From Hydrogenophaga sp. (lineage in GTDB: Bacteria; Pseudomonadota; Gammaproteobacteria; Burkholderiales; Burkholderiaceae_C): a stretch of DNA of 64,000 nucleotides. The notes beneath the pieces are model-generated. The model was not told where the DNA came from, made no database searches, and saw only the letters and a list, made by a program, of their open reading frames with translations. Positions 18,591 to 27,307 of this stretch are shown here, one piece after another. The number at the start of each line of letters is the position of its first letter. The first letter of the stretch is position 1. The position numbers and the translations under genes were made by a program. The DNA lies in NCBI GenBank assembly GCA_030653975.1, contig JAURYH010000021.1, forward strand, positions 171,668 to 235,667, written 5' to 3'.

Positions 18591-20036
18591 TCAATGGCGC
18601 GAGAGCGCGGGTCGAGGCGTGGTTCTTGGCTCCGCGGCCTCGCGGCGCGAAGGATCGGGCACCAGCACCGACGTGGTGAGCTGCTCGTCGCTGAAATAGC
18701 GCTTGGCCACCGCCTGCACCTGCGCCGCCGTCACCTGGCGCAAGCGGCTCATGAGGCGCTCGCCGCTGTCGATGTCCATGCCCTGCACCCAATAGCTGCC
18801 CAGCTCCTGCGCCTGGTTGAACACCGAGTCGAGCTTGTAGATTTCTCCGGCCATCCACTGCGTCTTGACGCGCTGCAGTTCGGCCTCGCTGATGCCCTCA
18901 CGGGCAATGCGGGCCACCTCGGACTTGAGCGCGGCCGCGGCAGCGTCGGTGGACACCCCTTGCGCCGGCACGGCGATCAGCATGAACAGCTGCGGACCGC
19001 GCCCCATCAGGCCATACGAAGCGCTGGCGCTGTCGGCGATGCGCTGGCCGCCGCTGCCCACGCCCTGCACCAGAGAGCGCTCCAGGCGGGCGCCGCTGTA
19101 ACCATCGAGCACGGCCGAGAGCACGGTCAGCGCCAGCGCGTCCTGGCTGCCGTCGTCGTCTCCACCGCTCCAGCGCGGCACCTTGAAGGCCAGCGCCACC
19201 ATGGCCTGGTCCGCGGCGGCCCGGTAATCCATCCGGCGCGGCCCGGCCTGCGCCGGCTCCTCACGCGGCTTGCGCGGCGGCACCGCGCGCGCCGGGATGC
19301 GGCCGTAGATGCGCTCGGCCATCGCCTGCACCTGCGCCACGTCCACATCGCCCGCGATCACCAGGGCCGCGTTCGACGGCGTGTACCAGCGCTGGTAGAA
19401 ATCGCGCACGTCCTGCGGTGTCATGGCCTCCAGATCGCTCATCCAGCCGACCACGGGCCTGCGGTACGGACTGGCCTGGAACACCATGGCGCTGAGTGCT
19501 TCGAACATGCGGGCGCGCGGCGACTCTTCGGTGCGCTGGCGGCGCTCTTCCTTGATGACCTCGATCTCGCGAACGAACTCGTCGTCGGCCCACTGGTTGC
19601 GGGCAAAGCGGTCGGCCTCCAGCTGCATCATGGCCTCCAGCCGGCTGGCCGGCACCTGCTGGTGGTAGGCGGTGGCGTCGCGGCTGGTGAAGGCGTTTTC
19701 GCGCCCGCCCAGTGCCGCCACGCGGCGCGAAAACTCGCCCGGCTTCATGTCGGGCGTGCCCTTGAACATCATGTGCTCCAGCGCATGCGCCACGCCACTG
19801 GTGCCGTCCACCTCGTCCATGGCGCCCACACGCACCCAGAGCATGTGGGCCACCGTGGGCGCGCGCCGGTCGGGTTTGACGATCAGCGCCATGCCGTTGG
19901 AAAGCGTGAACTGCTGCGCCCGGGTTTCGGCGGGAGGGGCGCTGGCCGTGGTGGCGGCAACGGCCCAGCCCATCGAACCGGCCAGCGCCAGCAGGACCAG
20001 GCCACGACCCCAGAGAGAGTGAAAGCTGCGTTTCAT
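18591..20036 (-). CDS. M16 zinc metallopeptidase, catalytic subunit
   Basis: A 481-residue periplasmic peptidase. After a signal peptide (GLVLLALAGSMGWAVA) the mature start LSNGMALIVKPDRRAPTVAH leads to the inverted zinc motif HALEH in GVAHALEHMMFKGT, with the downstream Glu in REIEVIKEERRQR. The start at 20036 is set by the signal peptide; a longer frame upstream runs antisense through ftsY. A TATCTT lies about 9 nt before the ATG. It forms an operon with the non-catalytic M16 gene and is divergent from ftsY with only 29 bp between starts. Confidence 0.9.
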   Translation of the reverse strand: MKRSFHSLWGRGLVLLALAGSMGWAVAATTASAPPAETRAQQFTLSNGMALIVKPDRRAPTVAHMLWVRVGAMDEVDGTSGVAHALEHMMFKGTPDMKPGEFSRRVAALGGRENAFTSRDATAYHQQVPASRLEAMMQLEADRFARNQWADDEFVREIEVIKEERRQRTEESPRARMFEALSAMVFQASPYRRPVVGWMSDLEAMTPQDVRDFYQRWYTPSNAALVIAGDVDVAQVQAMAERIYGRIPARAVPPRKPREEPAQAGPRRMDYRAAADQAMVALAFKVPRWSGGDDDGSQDALALTVLSAVLDGYSGARLERSLVQGVGSGGQRIADSASASYGLMGRGPQLFMLIAVPAQGVSTDAAAAALKSEVARIAREGISEAELQRVKTQWMAGEIYKLDSVFNQAQELGSYWVQGMDIDSGERLMSRLRQVTAAQVQAVAKRYFSDEQLTTSVLVPDPSRREAAEPRTTPRPALSRH

Positions 20037-20065
20037 AGAATGGTGAAGATACAAGAGATTCCCAA

Positions 20066-21145
20066 ATGTTCTCGTTCTTCCGAAAAAAGCCCCCCACCCC
20101 TCCCGAACCCGCTCCCGCTGCTCCGGCGCCCACCACCACCGCTGCACCGGTCGTTGCACCGCAAGCGCCGACCCCGGTGGTTGCGGCGCCAGCCCCGTTG
20201 GTCGTGGTACCGGCACCGGTGCCGGTCGCCCCACCCGCGGCTGAGCCCCGCAAGGGCTGGCTCGACAAGCTCAAGGCCGGTCTGCGCAAGACCGGCTCGA
20301 GCATCGCCACGGTGTTCACCGGCACACAGATCGACGACGCGCTCTACGAAGAGCTGGAAACCGCGCTGCTGATGGCCGACACCGGCGTCAAGGCCACCGA
20401 GCACCTGCTGGCCGACCTGAAGAAACGCGTCAAGGACAGCAAGACCACCGACCCGGCCGCCGTCAAGGGCCTGCTGGCCGAGTCCATTGCCGAGCTGCTG
20501 GCGCCGCTGCAGAAGCGGCTGGTGATCGGCGAACACAAGCCCACGGTGATCATGGTCGCGGGCGTCAACGGCGCGGGCAAGACCACCTCCATCGGCAAGC
20601 TCACGCGGCACCTGGCCAACGAAGGCGCCACCGTGCTGCTGGCCGCGGCCGACACCTTCCGCGCCGCGGCGCGCGAGCAACTCGCCGTCTGGGCCGACCG
20701 CAACACGGTGGAGATCATCACGCAGGAAGGCGGCGACCCGGCCGCCGTGAGCTTCGACGCCGTCACCGCCGGCAAAGCGCGCGGGCGCGACGTGGTGCTG
20801 GTCGACACGGCCGGCCGCCTGCCCACGCAGCTGCACCTGATGGAAGAGCTGAAGAAGATCAAGCGCGTGGTGCAGAAGGCCGATCCGTCCAGTCCTCACG
20901 AAGTCCTGCTGGTGATCGACGGCAACACCGGGCAGAACGCGCTGATGCAGGTGAAGGCGTTTGACGAGGCGCTGGGCCTGACCGGCCTGGTCATCACCAA
21001 GCTCGACGGCACGGCCAAGGGCGGTGTGATCTGCGCCATCGCGCGCGAAAGGCCGGTGCCGATCTATTTCATCGGCGTCGGTGAAAAGCTGGAAGACCTG
21101 GAAACCTTCGACGCGAAAGAGTTCGCTCAGGCGCTGCTGAACTGA
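20066..21145 (+). CDS. ftsY: Signal recognition particle receptor FtsY
   Basis: SRP receptor GTPase that docks ribosome-nascent chains at the inner membrane. The 359-residue product has an unusual Pro/Ala/Val-rich N-terminal linker (about residues 10-60) instead of the acidic A domain of E. coli, then the N domain (KLKAGLRKTGSSIATVF) and G domain with GVNGAGKTTSIGKL, DTFRAAAREQL, VDTAGRLPT, TKLDGTAKGG and C-terminal GVGEKLEDLETFDAKEF. Confidence 0.96.
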   Translation: MFSFFRKKPPTPPEPAPAAPAPTTTAAPVVAPQAPTPVVAAPAPLVVVPAPVPVAPPAAEPRKGWLDKLKAGLRKTGSSIATVFTGTQIDDALYEELETALLMADTGVKATEHLLADLKKRVKDSKTTDPAAVKGLLAESIAELLAPLQKRLVIGEHKPTVIMVAGVNGAGKTTSIGKLTRHLANEGATVLLAAADTFRAAAREQLAVWADRNTVEIITQEGGDPAAVSFDAVTAGKARGRDVVLVDTAGRLPTQLHLMEELKKIKRVVQKADPSSPHEVLLVIDGNTGQNALMQVKAFDEALGLTGLVITKLDGTAKGGVICAIARERPVPIYFIGVGEKLEDLETFDAKEFAQALLN

Positions 21146-21157
21146 CCCCCAAGCGTT

Positions 21158-21175
21158 TTCACACTTCTGTGTGAA
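21158..21175. repeat. Inverted repeat after ftsY
   Basis: TTCACAC-TTCT-GTGTGAA, perfect 7-bp arms, 12 bp after the ftsY stop. No T-run on either strand, so a terminator role is uncertain. Confidence 0.5.
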
Positions 21176-21177
21176 TC

Positions 21178-21248
21178 CGGGGCTCCGCCGCTGCGCGGGT
21201 CGCTGCCCCCGAGGGGGCTGATCCGGCTTGCGGCGGCCCGGCGCCGGA
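21178..21248. repeat. Comamonadaceae-type GC-rich interspersed repeat
   Basis: GGCTCCGCCGCTGCGCGG followed by palindromic CCCCCGAGGGGG (21206-21217) and a GGCGGCCCGGCGCCGG end. Related in layout to 17118-17198. It fills the gap between convergent ftsY and the anti-sigma gene. Confidence 0.5.
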
Positions 21249-21260
21249 TCGTCGCCCTCG

Positions 21261-21467
21261 CTATTCGTCGTCGCTGTAGTTGCGCCACTGCTTCATGGCG
21301 TTGCGCATGGTCAGCAGCTGCCGTTCGAAGCGCGGGCAGGCCTTGCACATGGCCAGGTGCAGGCGCAAGGCCAGCCGTTCGCCCAGGGGCAGCGCCCGGT
21401 CCTCGCGCGCGATCAGCAGCGCGGACACTTCCTTGCAGGTGCGGCGAAACGGGTAGGCGGCTTTCAT
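21261..21467 (-). CDS. Small zinc-finger anti-sigma factor
   Basis: A 68-residue cytoplasmic protein with the ZAS motif HLAMCKAC (H-x3-C-x2-C) preceded by CKEVSALLIAREDRALPL, typical of zinc-binding anti-sigma domains. It has no membrane segment, so it may be a soluble redox- or zinc-responsive anti-sigma. The ATG (21467) overlaps the sigma factor stop by ATGA, so the two are made in a fixed ratio. Confidence 0.82.
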   Translation of the reverse strand: MKAAYPFRRTCKEVSALLIAREDRALPLGERLALRLHLAMCKACPRFERQLLTMRNAMKQWRNYSDDE

Positions 21468-22048
21468 CGTGTGGGGGCCTGGGCAAACCAGTTGAGGTCC
21501 AGGCACTCGCGCAGGCGAAGGCGGGCGCGGTGCAGCTGGACGTAAAGGTTGGTCGGGGTCAGCGCCAGTTCCTTACAGATCTCCTCGCTGGAGAGCTCCA
21601 GCCACTCGCGCATCAGGAACAAACGGCCCTGCACCGCGGGCAGCTTGTCGGTGCAGGCTTCGAGGATGGCAAAGAACTGGCGGCTTTTCAGGTCCTGCTC
21701 CGGGTTGCCCCAGTCGGCCGGCTTCTCGGCGAAGTGGCCATCGGTCTTGAACGCCATGTGTTCCAGCGGATCGGCGTTGTCGTCGTCCGAACCGCTGTCC
21801 AGCGTCACTTCGCGCTGGCGCTGCCGCATCGAGTCGATGATCTTGTGCTTGAGGATGCCGACCAGCCAGGTCTTGAGCTGGGAGCGCGCCTCGAAGGCCT
21901 GCGGCTTGGCCAGCGCAGCCAGCAGGGTCTCCGACACCGCGTCCTCGGCCCAGGCGTCGTTGCGCAACTGCAGGCGCGCAAAGCGCAGCAGGTAGCTGCG
22001 CTGCTCGACCAGTTGCTGCTCGAAGTCGGTGGGGCTGTGGGGTGGCAT
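21464..22048 (-). CDS. ECF-type sigma-70 family RNA polymerase sigma factor
   Basis: A 194-residue sigma factor with region 2 (YLLRFARLQLRNDAWAEDAVSETLLAAL, LKTWLVGILKHKIIDSMRQ) and region 4 (LPAVQGRLFLMREWLELSSEEICKELALTPTNLYVQLHRARLRLRE in part). The start at 22048 (MPPHSPTDFEQQ) is preferred over one 27 codons upstream. It is paired with a ZAS anti-sigma by ATGA overlap. Target regulon unknown; groups with this pairing often respond to oxidative stress, which is inference here. Confidence 0.87.
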   Translation of the reverse strand: MPPHSPTDFEQQLVEQRSYLLRFARLQLRNDAWAEDAVSETLLAALAKPQAFEARSQLKTWLVGILKHKIIDSMRQRQREVTLDSGSDDDNADPLEHMAFKTDGHFAEKPADWGNPEQDLKSRQFFAILEACTDKLPAVQGRLFLMREWLELSSEEICKELALTPTNLYVQLHRARLRLRECLDLNWFAQAPTR

Positions 22049-22294
22049 GGTGGTGTGGGTTGGCCGCCAGTGTAAGGAGTGGAGCAGCCGGTCGACCAAC
22101 GGGTTCCCACCGGAGAAACCCGAGGTCACTGGTTAACATCCCCCTCGGCACCCACCCCCAGGACACCCTTCCGCCCGACGACTGCGCCATGCACTCCGCC
22201 TCCCTGCCGCTCTACCGCCTGCCGCGCCGGCATCGCTTTGCCGCGCTGTTCAACGGCGTGCGAAGGCGGGCGGCGCCCACGGCGGCCTCGCCCG

Positions 22295-22900
22295 ATGCTG
22301 GATAAAGCCATCCAGCAGGCGTTGCGCCCGCTCATGACACGGGCCGCGCGCACCCTCGTGCGCCTGGGGGTGGGTGCCGACGCGATCAGCTTCACGGGCT
22401 TCGCGCTCGGCATGGCGGCCGCAACGGCCATTGCGTTCCAGCACTTCCTGCCGGGCCTGGCCCTGCTGCTGCTCTCGCGCCTGATGGACGGCCTGGACGG
22501 CGCCGTCGCCCGCGCCACCCGGCCCACCGACCGCGGCGGCTTTCTCGACATCACGCTCGACTTCCTGTTCTACGCCGCCATCCCGCTGGCTTTCGCCATT
22601 GCGGACCCGGCCGCCAACGCCCTGCCCGCCGCGGTGCTGCTCGCGGCCTTCATCGGCACCGGCAGCAGCTTCCTGGCCTTTGCCATCGTGGCGGAGAAGC
22701 GGCGGCTGCAGTCCGTCGCCTTCCCGGACAAGAGCTTCTACTTTCTCGGCGGTCTGACCGAAGCCACAGAAACCATCACCGCTTTCGCCGCCATGTGCCT
22801 GTGGCCCCAATGGTTTCCGCAGATCGCCTGCGGCTTTGCCGCGCTGTGCGCCATCACCATCGCGCTGCGCATGGTCTGGGGCTGGCAGCGGTTTCGCTGA
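22295..22900 (+). CDS. CDP-alcohol phosphatidyltransferase family protein
   Basis: Integral membrane enzyme that transfers a phosphatidyl group from CDP-diacylglycerol to an alcohol, or a related reaction; substrate unknown. The 201-residue product carries the signature D-G-x2-D-G-x2-A-R-x8-G-x3-D-x3-D (DGLDGAVARATRPTDRGG then LDITLD) and about five hydrophobic segments. The start at 22295 (MLDKAIQQALRP) is chosen because upstream codons are low-complexity. A possible 38-codon frame overlaps its start. It is divergent from the sigma factor gene. Confidence 0.8.
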   Translation: MLDKAIQQALRPLMTRAARTLVRLGVGADAISFTGFALGMAAATAIAFQHFLPGLALLLLSRLMDGLDGAVARATRPTDRGGFLDITLDFLFYAAIPLAFAIADPAANALPAAVLLAAFIGTGSSFLAFAIVAEKRRLQSVAFPDKSFYFLGGLTEATETITAFAAMCLWPQWFPQIACGFAALCAITIALRMVWGWQRFR

Positions 22901-22909
22901 GCCCGCGCC

Positions 22910-23614
22910 TCAACTCAGACCGGCCACCGGGATGCACGCCCCGTGAATGGCGCGGGCCCCGTCGGTGGCCAGAAACAGCATCACGTCCGCCAGCGCCTCT
23001 GGTGCCACCCATTGCGAAGGGTCGGCGTCGGGCATGGCGGCGCGGTTCTCGGGGGTGTCGATGATCGAGGGCAGCACGCAGTTGACGTTGATGCCCTGCC
23101 CCTTCAGTTCGGCCGACATGGATTCGGTCAGGCGCATCAGCGCGCTCTTCGACGCCGCGTAAGCCCCCATCTGCGCGCCACCCTTCAGCGCGCCCTGGGC
23201 GCCAACCGTGACGATCTGGCCGCCACCGCCCGCCACCATGCGCGGCACCACGCTGGCCGCGATGGGCATCAGGGCGCGCACATTGAGGTCAAGCAGGAAG
23301 TCCAGCGTCTGCGCGCTGGTGTTGTGCACCTCATCGCCCATGCGAAAACCGCCCGCCAGGTGGCACAACACATGCACGCCGCCGAAGCAGGTGGCGGCAT
23401 GGGCCACCGCCAGCTCCACCTGGGCCGCGTCGAGCAGGTCCAGCTCGGTGCAGCTCAGCACCTCGGTGTCGGGCCCGTACACGCGCCGCAGCGCCTCGCC
23501 GTTGCGGTCCAGCAGCACCAGGTGGTCACCGCGCGCCGCAAAGGCGCGGGCCACGGCCTGCCCCAGGTTGCCGGCTGCGCCGGTGATGAGAACGGTTCGG
23601 GCCTTCGGTTTCAT
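22910..23614 (-). CDS. SDR oxidoreductase resembling dihydropteridine reductase
   Basis: A 234-residue short-chain dehydrogenase/reductase: NAD(P) motif TGAAGNLG (11-18), Y152-x3-K156 (YAASK). The usual catalytic Ser 13 residues before Tyr is replaced (Ala139), as remembered for vertebrate quinoid dihydropteridine reductase. The C-terminal DTPENRAAMPDADPSQW also resembles that enzyme (DTPMNRKSMPEAD region). It is the third gene of phhB-phhA-SDR, overlapping phhA by ATGA. I infer it recycles the quinonoid dihydropterin made by PhhA/PhhB. Alternative: a generic SDR of unknown substrate, since similar motifs occur in many bacterial SDRs. Confidence 0.75.
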   Translation of the reverse strand: MKPKARTVLITGAAGNLGQAVARAFAARGDHLVLLDRNGEALRRVYGPDTEVLSCTELDLLDAAQVELAVAHAATCFGGVHVLCHLAGGFRMGDEVHNTSAQTLDFLLDLNVRALMPIAASVVPRMVAGGGGQIVTVGAQGALKGGAQMGAYAASKSALMRLTESMSAELKGQGINVNCVLPSIIDTPENRAAMPDADPSQWVAPEALADVMLFLATDGARAIHGACIPVAGLS

Positions 23615-24510
23615 GGGTTTCCTCCTGTGCGCCGGGCGCGGTGGTAACTGCCGTCACCGCGGCTGAACACCTGGTCGGTGGGCAGCACGTCGCCAGGCTG
23701 CAGTTCGTCAGCCCGTGCGGCACTTTCGTAGAGCGGCGCGAAATCGATGCGGGTGAATTCGAGCAGTTCGTCGAGGTCGCGGATCACGAAATAACTTTCC
23801 TGGAAATCGTCGATGCGGTAGTTCGTGCGCATGACGCGCTCCAGCCCGAAGCGTATGCGGTTGGGCGAGGGGCTGTCCAGACAAAACTGCGACTCGGTGT
23901 ACGAGGACGCGATGCCCGACCCGTAGAGCCGCAGGCCATCGCCCTGCTGCAGCAGGCCGAACTCCACCGTGTACCAGTAGACGCGCGCCAGCTGCGCGAG
24001 TTTGCCGAGCTGCTGCGCGCGCAGGCCACCCTGGCCATAGGCCTGGATGAAGTCGGCAATCGCCGGGTTCATCAGCATGGGCACATGGCCGAACACGTCG
24101 TGGAACACGTCGGGCTCTTCGAGGTAGTCCAGTTCGTGCGGCCGGCGGATGAAGTTGCCCGCCGGGAAGCGGCGGTTCGCCAGGTGGTCGAAAAACACCT
24201 CGTCGGGCACCAGGCCGGGCACCGCCACCACCTGCCAGCCGGTGCGCGGCATCAGCACCTCGCTCAGACGGCGAAAGTCGGGGATTTCATCGGCGCCGAT
24301 CGGCAAGTCGCGCATGCCCTGCACGAACTCGTCGCAGGCGCGCCCGGGCAGCAGCTTCGTCTGGCGCTGAAACAGCGTCTTCCAGGTGGCGTGGTCGGCG
24401 GGGGTGTAGTGCTCCCAGCCTTGCGAGATGGTCCAGTCGGCGTTTTCGGGCTGCGCGGCGGCGCCGGCGGCGAGGCCGTGTTTGGTGGGTTCGGGCGTGG
24501 TGGCGGCCAT
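23611..24510 (-). CDS. phhA: Phenylalanine 4-monooxygenase
   Basis: Pterin-dependent iron enzyme that hydroxylates phenylalanine to tyrosine. The 299-residue bacterial monodomain form has the iron ligands H137 and H142 in FHDVFGHVP and E183 in YWYTVEFGL, plus RRFPAGNFIRRPHELDYLEEPD. The ATG at 24510 lies 2 bp after the phhB stop; 86 upstream codons in this frame belong to phhB read in another frame. It is the first committed step of the Phe/Tyr catabolic route whose last step (fahA) lies about 1 kb away. Confidence 0.96.
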   Translation of the reverse strand: MAATTPEPTKHGLAAGAAAQPENADWTISQGWEHYTPADHATWKTLFQRQTKLLPGRACDEFVQGMRDLPIGADEIPDFRRLSEVLMPRTGWQVVAVPGLVPDEVFFDHLANRRFPAGNFIRRPHELDYLEEPDVFHDVFGHVPMLMNPAIADFIQAYGQGGLRAQQLGKLAQLARVYWYTVEFGLLQQGDGLRLYGSGIASSYTESQFCLDSPSPNRIRFGLERVMRTNYRIDDFQESYFVIRDLDELLEFTRIDFAPLYESAARADELQPGDVLPTDQVFSRGDGSYHRARRTGGNP

Positions 24511-24512
24511 GT

Positions 24513-24821
24513 TCACTCCGCGTGGGGAATCAGCCGGGTGTAGGCGGCGTCGGCGCGCGTGGCCCAGGCAATGTCGCGCGTGGACAGGCCACCCGCATCG
24601 TGCGTGGTCAGCGTGACCTCGACGCGGTTGTAGACGTTGAACCACTCGGGGTGGTGGTCCATCTTTTCCGAGACGATGGCCATCTGCGCCATGAAGCCGA
24701 AGGCCTGCGAAAAGTCGGGAAAGTGGAAGCTGCGCCGGATCGCGCCGCCCTCGCGGTTCACCGTCCACTCGGGCAGGCTGGTCATCAGTTCGCGGGTGCT
24801 CTTTTCATCCAGGGGGGTCAT
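24513..24821 (-). CDS. phhB: Pterin-4a-carbinolamine dehydratase
   Basis: Dehydrates the 4a-hydroxytetrahydropterin released by PhhA to quinonoid dihydropterin. The 102-residue product has the family core [21 protein letters not shown] with the catalytic His pair, and [15 protein letters not shown]. It leads the phhB-phhA-SDR operon and has a purine-rich Shine-Dalgarno (GGAGAC). The divergent Lrp-type regulator is 127 bp away. Confidence 0.95.
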   Translation of the reverse strand: MTPLDEKSTRELMTSLPEWTVNREGGAIRRSFHFPDFSQAFGFMAQMAIVSEKMDHHPEWFNVYNRVEVTLTTHDAGGLSTRDIAWATRADAAYTRLIPHAE

Positions 24822-24948
24822 GAGATGTCTCCTTCGTTGTGGGGCCTCCAGCCTGTGGGCTGTGACCGGCTGTCCAGTTTGCGCCGCATCGCAGACAATT
24901 TGCTCTCGTATTCACCGCCAGACCGGCGCCTTTTGAAGAAACCCTTTC

Positions 24949-25446
24949 ATGAACACCGACATGAGCGAAGATTCCTTGCATCCCTCATCGCTGGACCGGC
25001 TGGACCGCCGCATCCTGGCGGCGCTGCAGGCCAACGGGCGCATCAGCAACCAGGAACTCGCCCACACGGTGCACCTGTCTCCGGCGCAGAGCAACCGGCG
25101 CCACAGGCGGCTGGAAGAGGCGGGCTACATCCAGCGCTACGAGGCGCGACTCGACGCGCACCGGCTGGGCCTGGGCGTGACCGCGTTCGTGCACGTGTCG
25201 ATGGAGCGTGGGCAGCACAAGGAGGTGCTGAAGTTCCAGCGCACCGTGGGCAAGATGCCCGAGGTGCTGGAGTGTTACGCGGTGACGGGCGATTTCGACT
25301 ACGTCTGCAAGATCGTCGCACGCGACCTCAAGGGCCTGTCCGACTTCCTGCTCGGCACGCTGGCGCAGCTGCCGGGCGTGAGCGGCGTGCGCTCCAGCAT
25401 CTGCCTGAACGAACTGAAATGCACCAGCGCGCTGCCGCTGGATTGA
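24949..25446 (+). CDS. Lrp/AsnC family transcriptional regulator
   Basis: A 165-residue regulator with an N-terminal helix-turn-helix (LDRLDRRILAALQANGRISNQELAHTVHLSPAQSNRRHRRLEE in part) and a C-terminal RAM ligand domain (VLECYAVTGDFDYVCKIVARDL). An alternative start four codons in (24961) is possible. It is divergent from phhB, as PhhR-type or Lrp-type regulators often are, so it probably controls the phh operon with phenylalanine or tyrosine as effector. That is inference from position. Confidence 0.9.
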   Translation: MNTDMSEDSLHPSSLDRLDRRILAALQANGRISNQELAHTVHLSPAQSNRRHRRLEEAGYIQRYEARLDAHRLGLGVTAFVHVSMERGQHKEVLKFQRTVGKMPEVLECYAVTGDFDYVCKIVARDLKGLSDFLLGTLAQLPGVSGVRSSICLNELKCTSALPLD

Positions 25447-25461
25447 ATCCTTGCCCGCTGA

Positions 25462-26742
25462 TCAGATGGTTCCGAGCGGTGGCAGCACGGTGGCCGTGCA
25501 ATCACCAAAACCGATGCGCTGAAACCCGGCGCGCTCGCAGCGGCCGCGCAGCGTGATGCTGTCGCCGTCTTCCAGAAAGGTGCGGGTCTCGCCGTTGCCC
25601 AGGGTGATGGTGTGTTTGCCGCCCGCCGTGAGTTCGAGCAGCGAACCGGCCTGCTCGGGCTTCGGGCCGGAGAGGGTGCCCGAACCGAACAGATCGCCCG
25701 CCGAGAGCGCGCAGCCGTTGACCGTGTGGTGGGTCACGAGCTGCGCGAGCGACCAGTAGGCAGCGTGCGCGGCGTTGGAACGGCTGATGCGCTCGGGGGC
25801 CAGGCCCTCGGCGCGCATGCGCGCCGTCTGCAGCAGCACGTCGAGATCGATGTCGAACGCACCAGCGCTCTGGCTGGCATCGGCCTGCAGGTAGGGCAAC
25901 GGCTGGGGATCGCCTGCGGGCCGCTGCAGCGCCTGGCGGAACGGGGCCAGCGCTTCGAGCGTCACCATCCAGGGCGAGAGTGTGCTGGCGAAGTTCTTCG
26001 ACAGAAAGGGGCCGAGCGGCTGGTATTCCCAGGCCTGGAAATCGCGCGCGCTCCAGTCGTTGAACAGCGTCACGCCAAACACATGGTCTTCGGCCTCGGC
26101 CAGCGGAATCGGGTGGCCCATGGCGTTGGGCCGGCCGATCACGAAACCCAGCTCCAGCTCCAGGTCCAGCCGCTTCGTCGGGGCAAGCATGGGCGCATCG
26201 GCGTCGGCGGCCTTGATCTGCCCCAGCGGGCGGTGAAAGCTGTGCCCGCTGGGCTGGATGGTGGAGGCGCGGCCGTGGTAACCGATGGGCACCCACTTGT
26301 AGTTGGGCAGCAGCGGGTTGTCGGGCCGGAACAGCTTGCCCACCGCCGTGGCGTGGTGAATGCCGACGTAGAAGTCGGTGTAGTCGCGGATCTCGCACGG
26401 CAGGCCCAGCTCCACGGCGCTTTGCGCATGCAGGTGCCGCGACCACCGCTCCTGCTGCGGACTGCCGGCGGCGAGGCCGGCGCTGAGCTGCGCGCGCAGT
26501 TCGCGCCGGGCCTCGGGCAAGAGCGAGATCAGGCGGTTCATGTCGCTGAAGTCGATGAGGTCGGCGGCCCGCAGGTCAAGCACCTGGTCACCGATGGCCA
26601 CGCCGATGCGCCACCCGGGATCGTGCTCGACCCTGAAGCGGCCGAACGGCAGGTTCTGGATGGGGAAATCGCTCGCGGGTTCGTTGGCCGAATCGACCCA
26701 GCTGCGCAGGGCCGGGTTGTGGGTGTGGTCGATGGAGGTCAT
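25462..26742 (-). CDS. fahA: Fumarylacetoacetase
   Basis: Hydrolyses fumarylacetoacetate to fumarate and acetoacetate, the last step of homogentisate (Phe/Tyr) degradation. The 426-residue length fits. Motifs: DFYVGIHHATAVGKLFRP, IGYHGRASTI, the metal-binding LELELGFVIG, VFGVTLFNDWSARD and SGTLSGP. It follows the VOC gene by 13 bp. hmgA, hppD and maiA are not in the window. Confidence 0.96.
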   Translation of the reverse strand: MTSIDHTHNPALRSWVDSANEPASDFPIQNLPFGRFRVEHDPGWRIGVAIGDQVLDLRAADLIDFSDMNRLISLLPEARRELRAQLSAGLAAGSPQQERWSRHLHAQSAVELGLPCEIRDYTDFYVGIHHATAVGKLFRPDNPLLPNYKWVPIGYHGRASTIQPSGHSFHRPLGQIKAADADAPMLAPTKRLDLELELGFVIGRPNAMGHPIPLAEAEDHVFGVTLFNDWSARDFQAWEYQPLGPFLSKNFASTLSPWMVTLEALAPFRQALQRPAGDPQPLPYLQADASQSAGAFDIDLDVLLQTARMRAEGLAPERISRSNAAHAAYWSLAQLVTHHTVNGCALSAGDLFGSGTLSGPKPEQAGSLLELTAGGKHTITLGNGETRTFLEDGDSITLRGRCERAGFQRIGFGDCTATVLPPLGTI

Positions 26743-26755
26743 GGCGGCGTCCTGA

Positions 26756-27307
26756 TCAGTCCAGGGCCTTGAATTCCCGGTCGTGCATCCAGGCGGCGTG
26801 CTTGGGTGCGCGTTTGGTCTGCGCCCATTCGTTGAGCATGTCCCACTTCACTTCATCGAGATCCTGGTGCATCTTTGGCGTGCCCACGTCGGCACACAGT
26901 TCGAGCCGGTGACCGTTGGGGTCGAAGAAATAGATGCTCTTGAAGAGGGTGTGGTCGGTGGGGCCAAGCACCTCGATGCCGCTTGCCTGCAGCCGTTCCT
27001 TCGTCGCTTCGAGCATCTCCAGGCTGCCGATCTTGAAGGCGATGTGCTGCACCCAGTCGGGCGTGTTGGTGTCGCGCCCCATCGCCGGCGCGTTGGGCAG
27101 CTCGAAGAAGGCCAGCACATTGCCCTGCCCGGCATCGAGGAACACGTGCATGTAGGGGTCGGGCGCTTTGGTGGACGGCACCTGGTCCTCGGCGATGGCC
27201 AGCACGAAGTCCATGTTGAGGTGTTTGACGTACCACTCGACGGTTTCCTTGGCGTCCCTGCAGCGGTAGGCCACGTGGTGGATGCGGTGAATCTTCAAAG
27301 TGCTCAT
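26756..27307 (-). CDS. VOC family protein linked to fahA
   Basis: A 183-residue vicinal-oxygen-chelate protein with two beta-alpha-beta-beta-beta modules. Metal-ligand candidates are His in RIHHVAYRC, His in WVQHIAFKI and Glu in HRLELCAD, the usual 2-His-1-Glu triad. It may be a dioxygenase, isomerase or lyase. Forming an operon with fahA suggests a step in aromatic ring catabolism, but no known enzyme of the Phe/Tyr route (HPPD, maleylacetoacetate isomerase) matches its size and fold clearly. Confidence 0.78.
   Translation of the reverse strand: MSTLKIHRIHHVAYRCRDAKETVEWYVKHLNMDFVLAIAEDQVPSTKAPDPYMHVFLDAGQGNVLAFFELPNAPAMGRDTNTPDWVQHIAFKIGSLEMLEATKERLQASGIEVLGPTDHTLFKSIYFFDPNGHRLELCADVGTPKMHQDLDEVKWDMLNEWAQTKRAPKHAAWMHDREFKALD

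Noticed and set aside
22189..22305. 38-codon frame overlapping the start of the CDP-alcohol phosphatidyltransferase gene
   Set aside because: Arg/Ala-rich without a recognisable ribosome site or homologue; could be a leader peptide but nothing supports translation.
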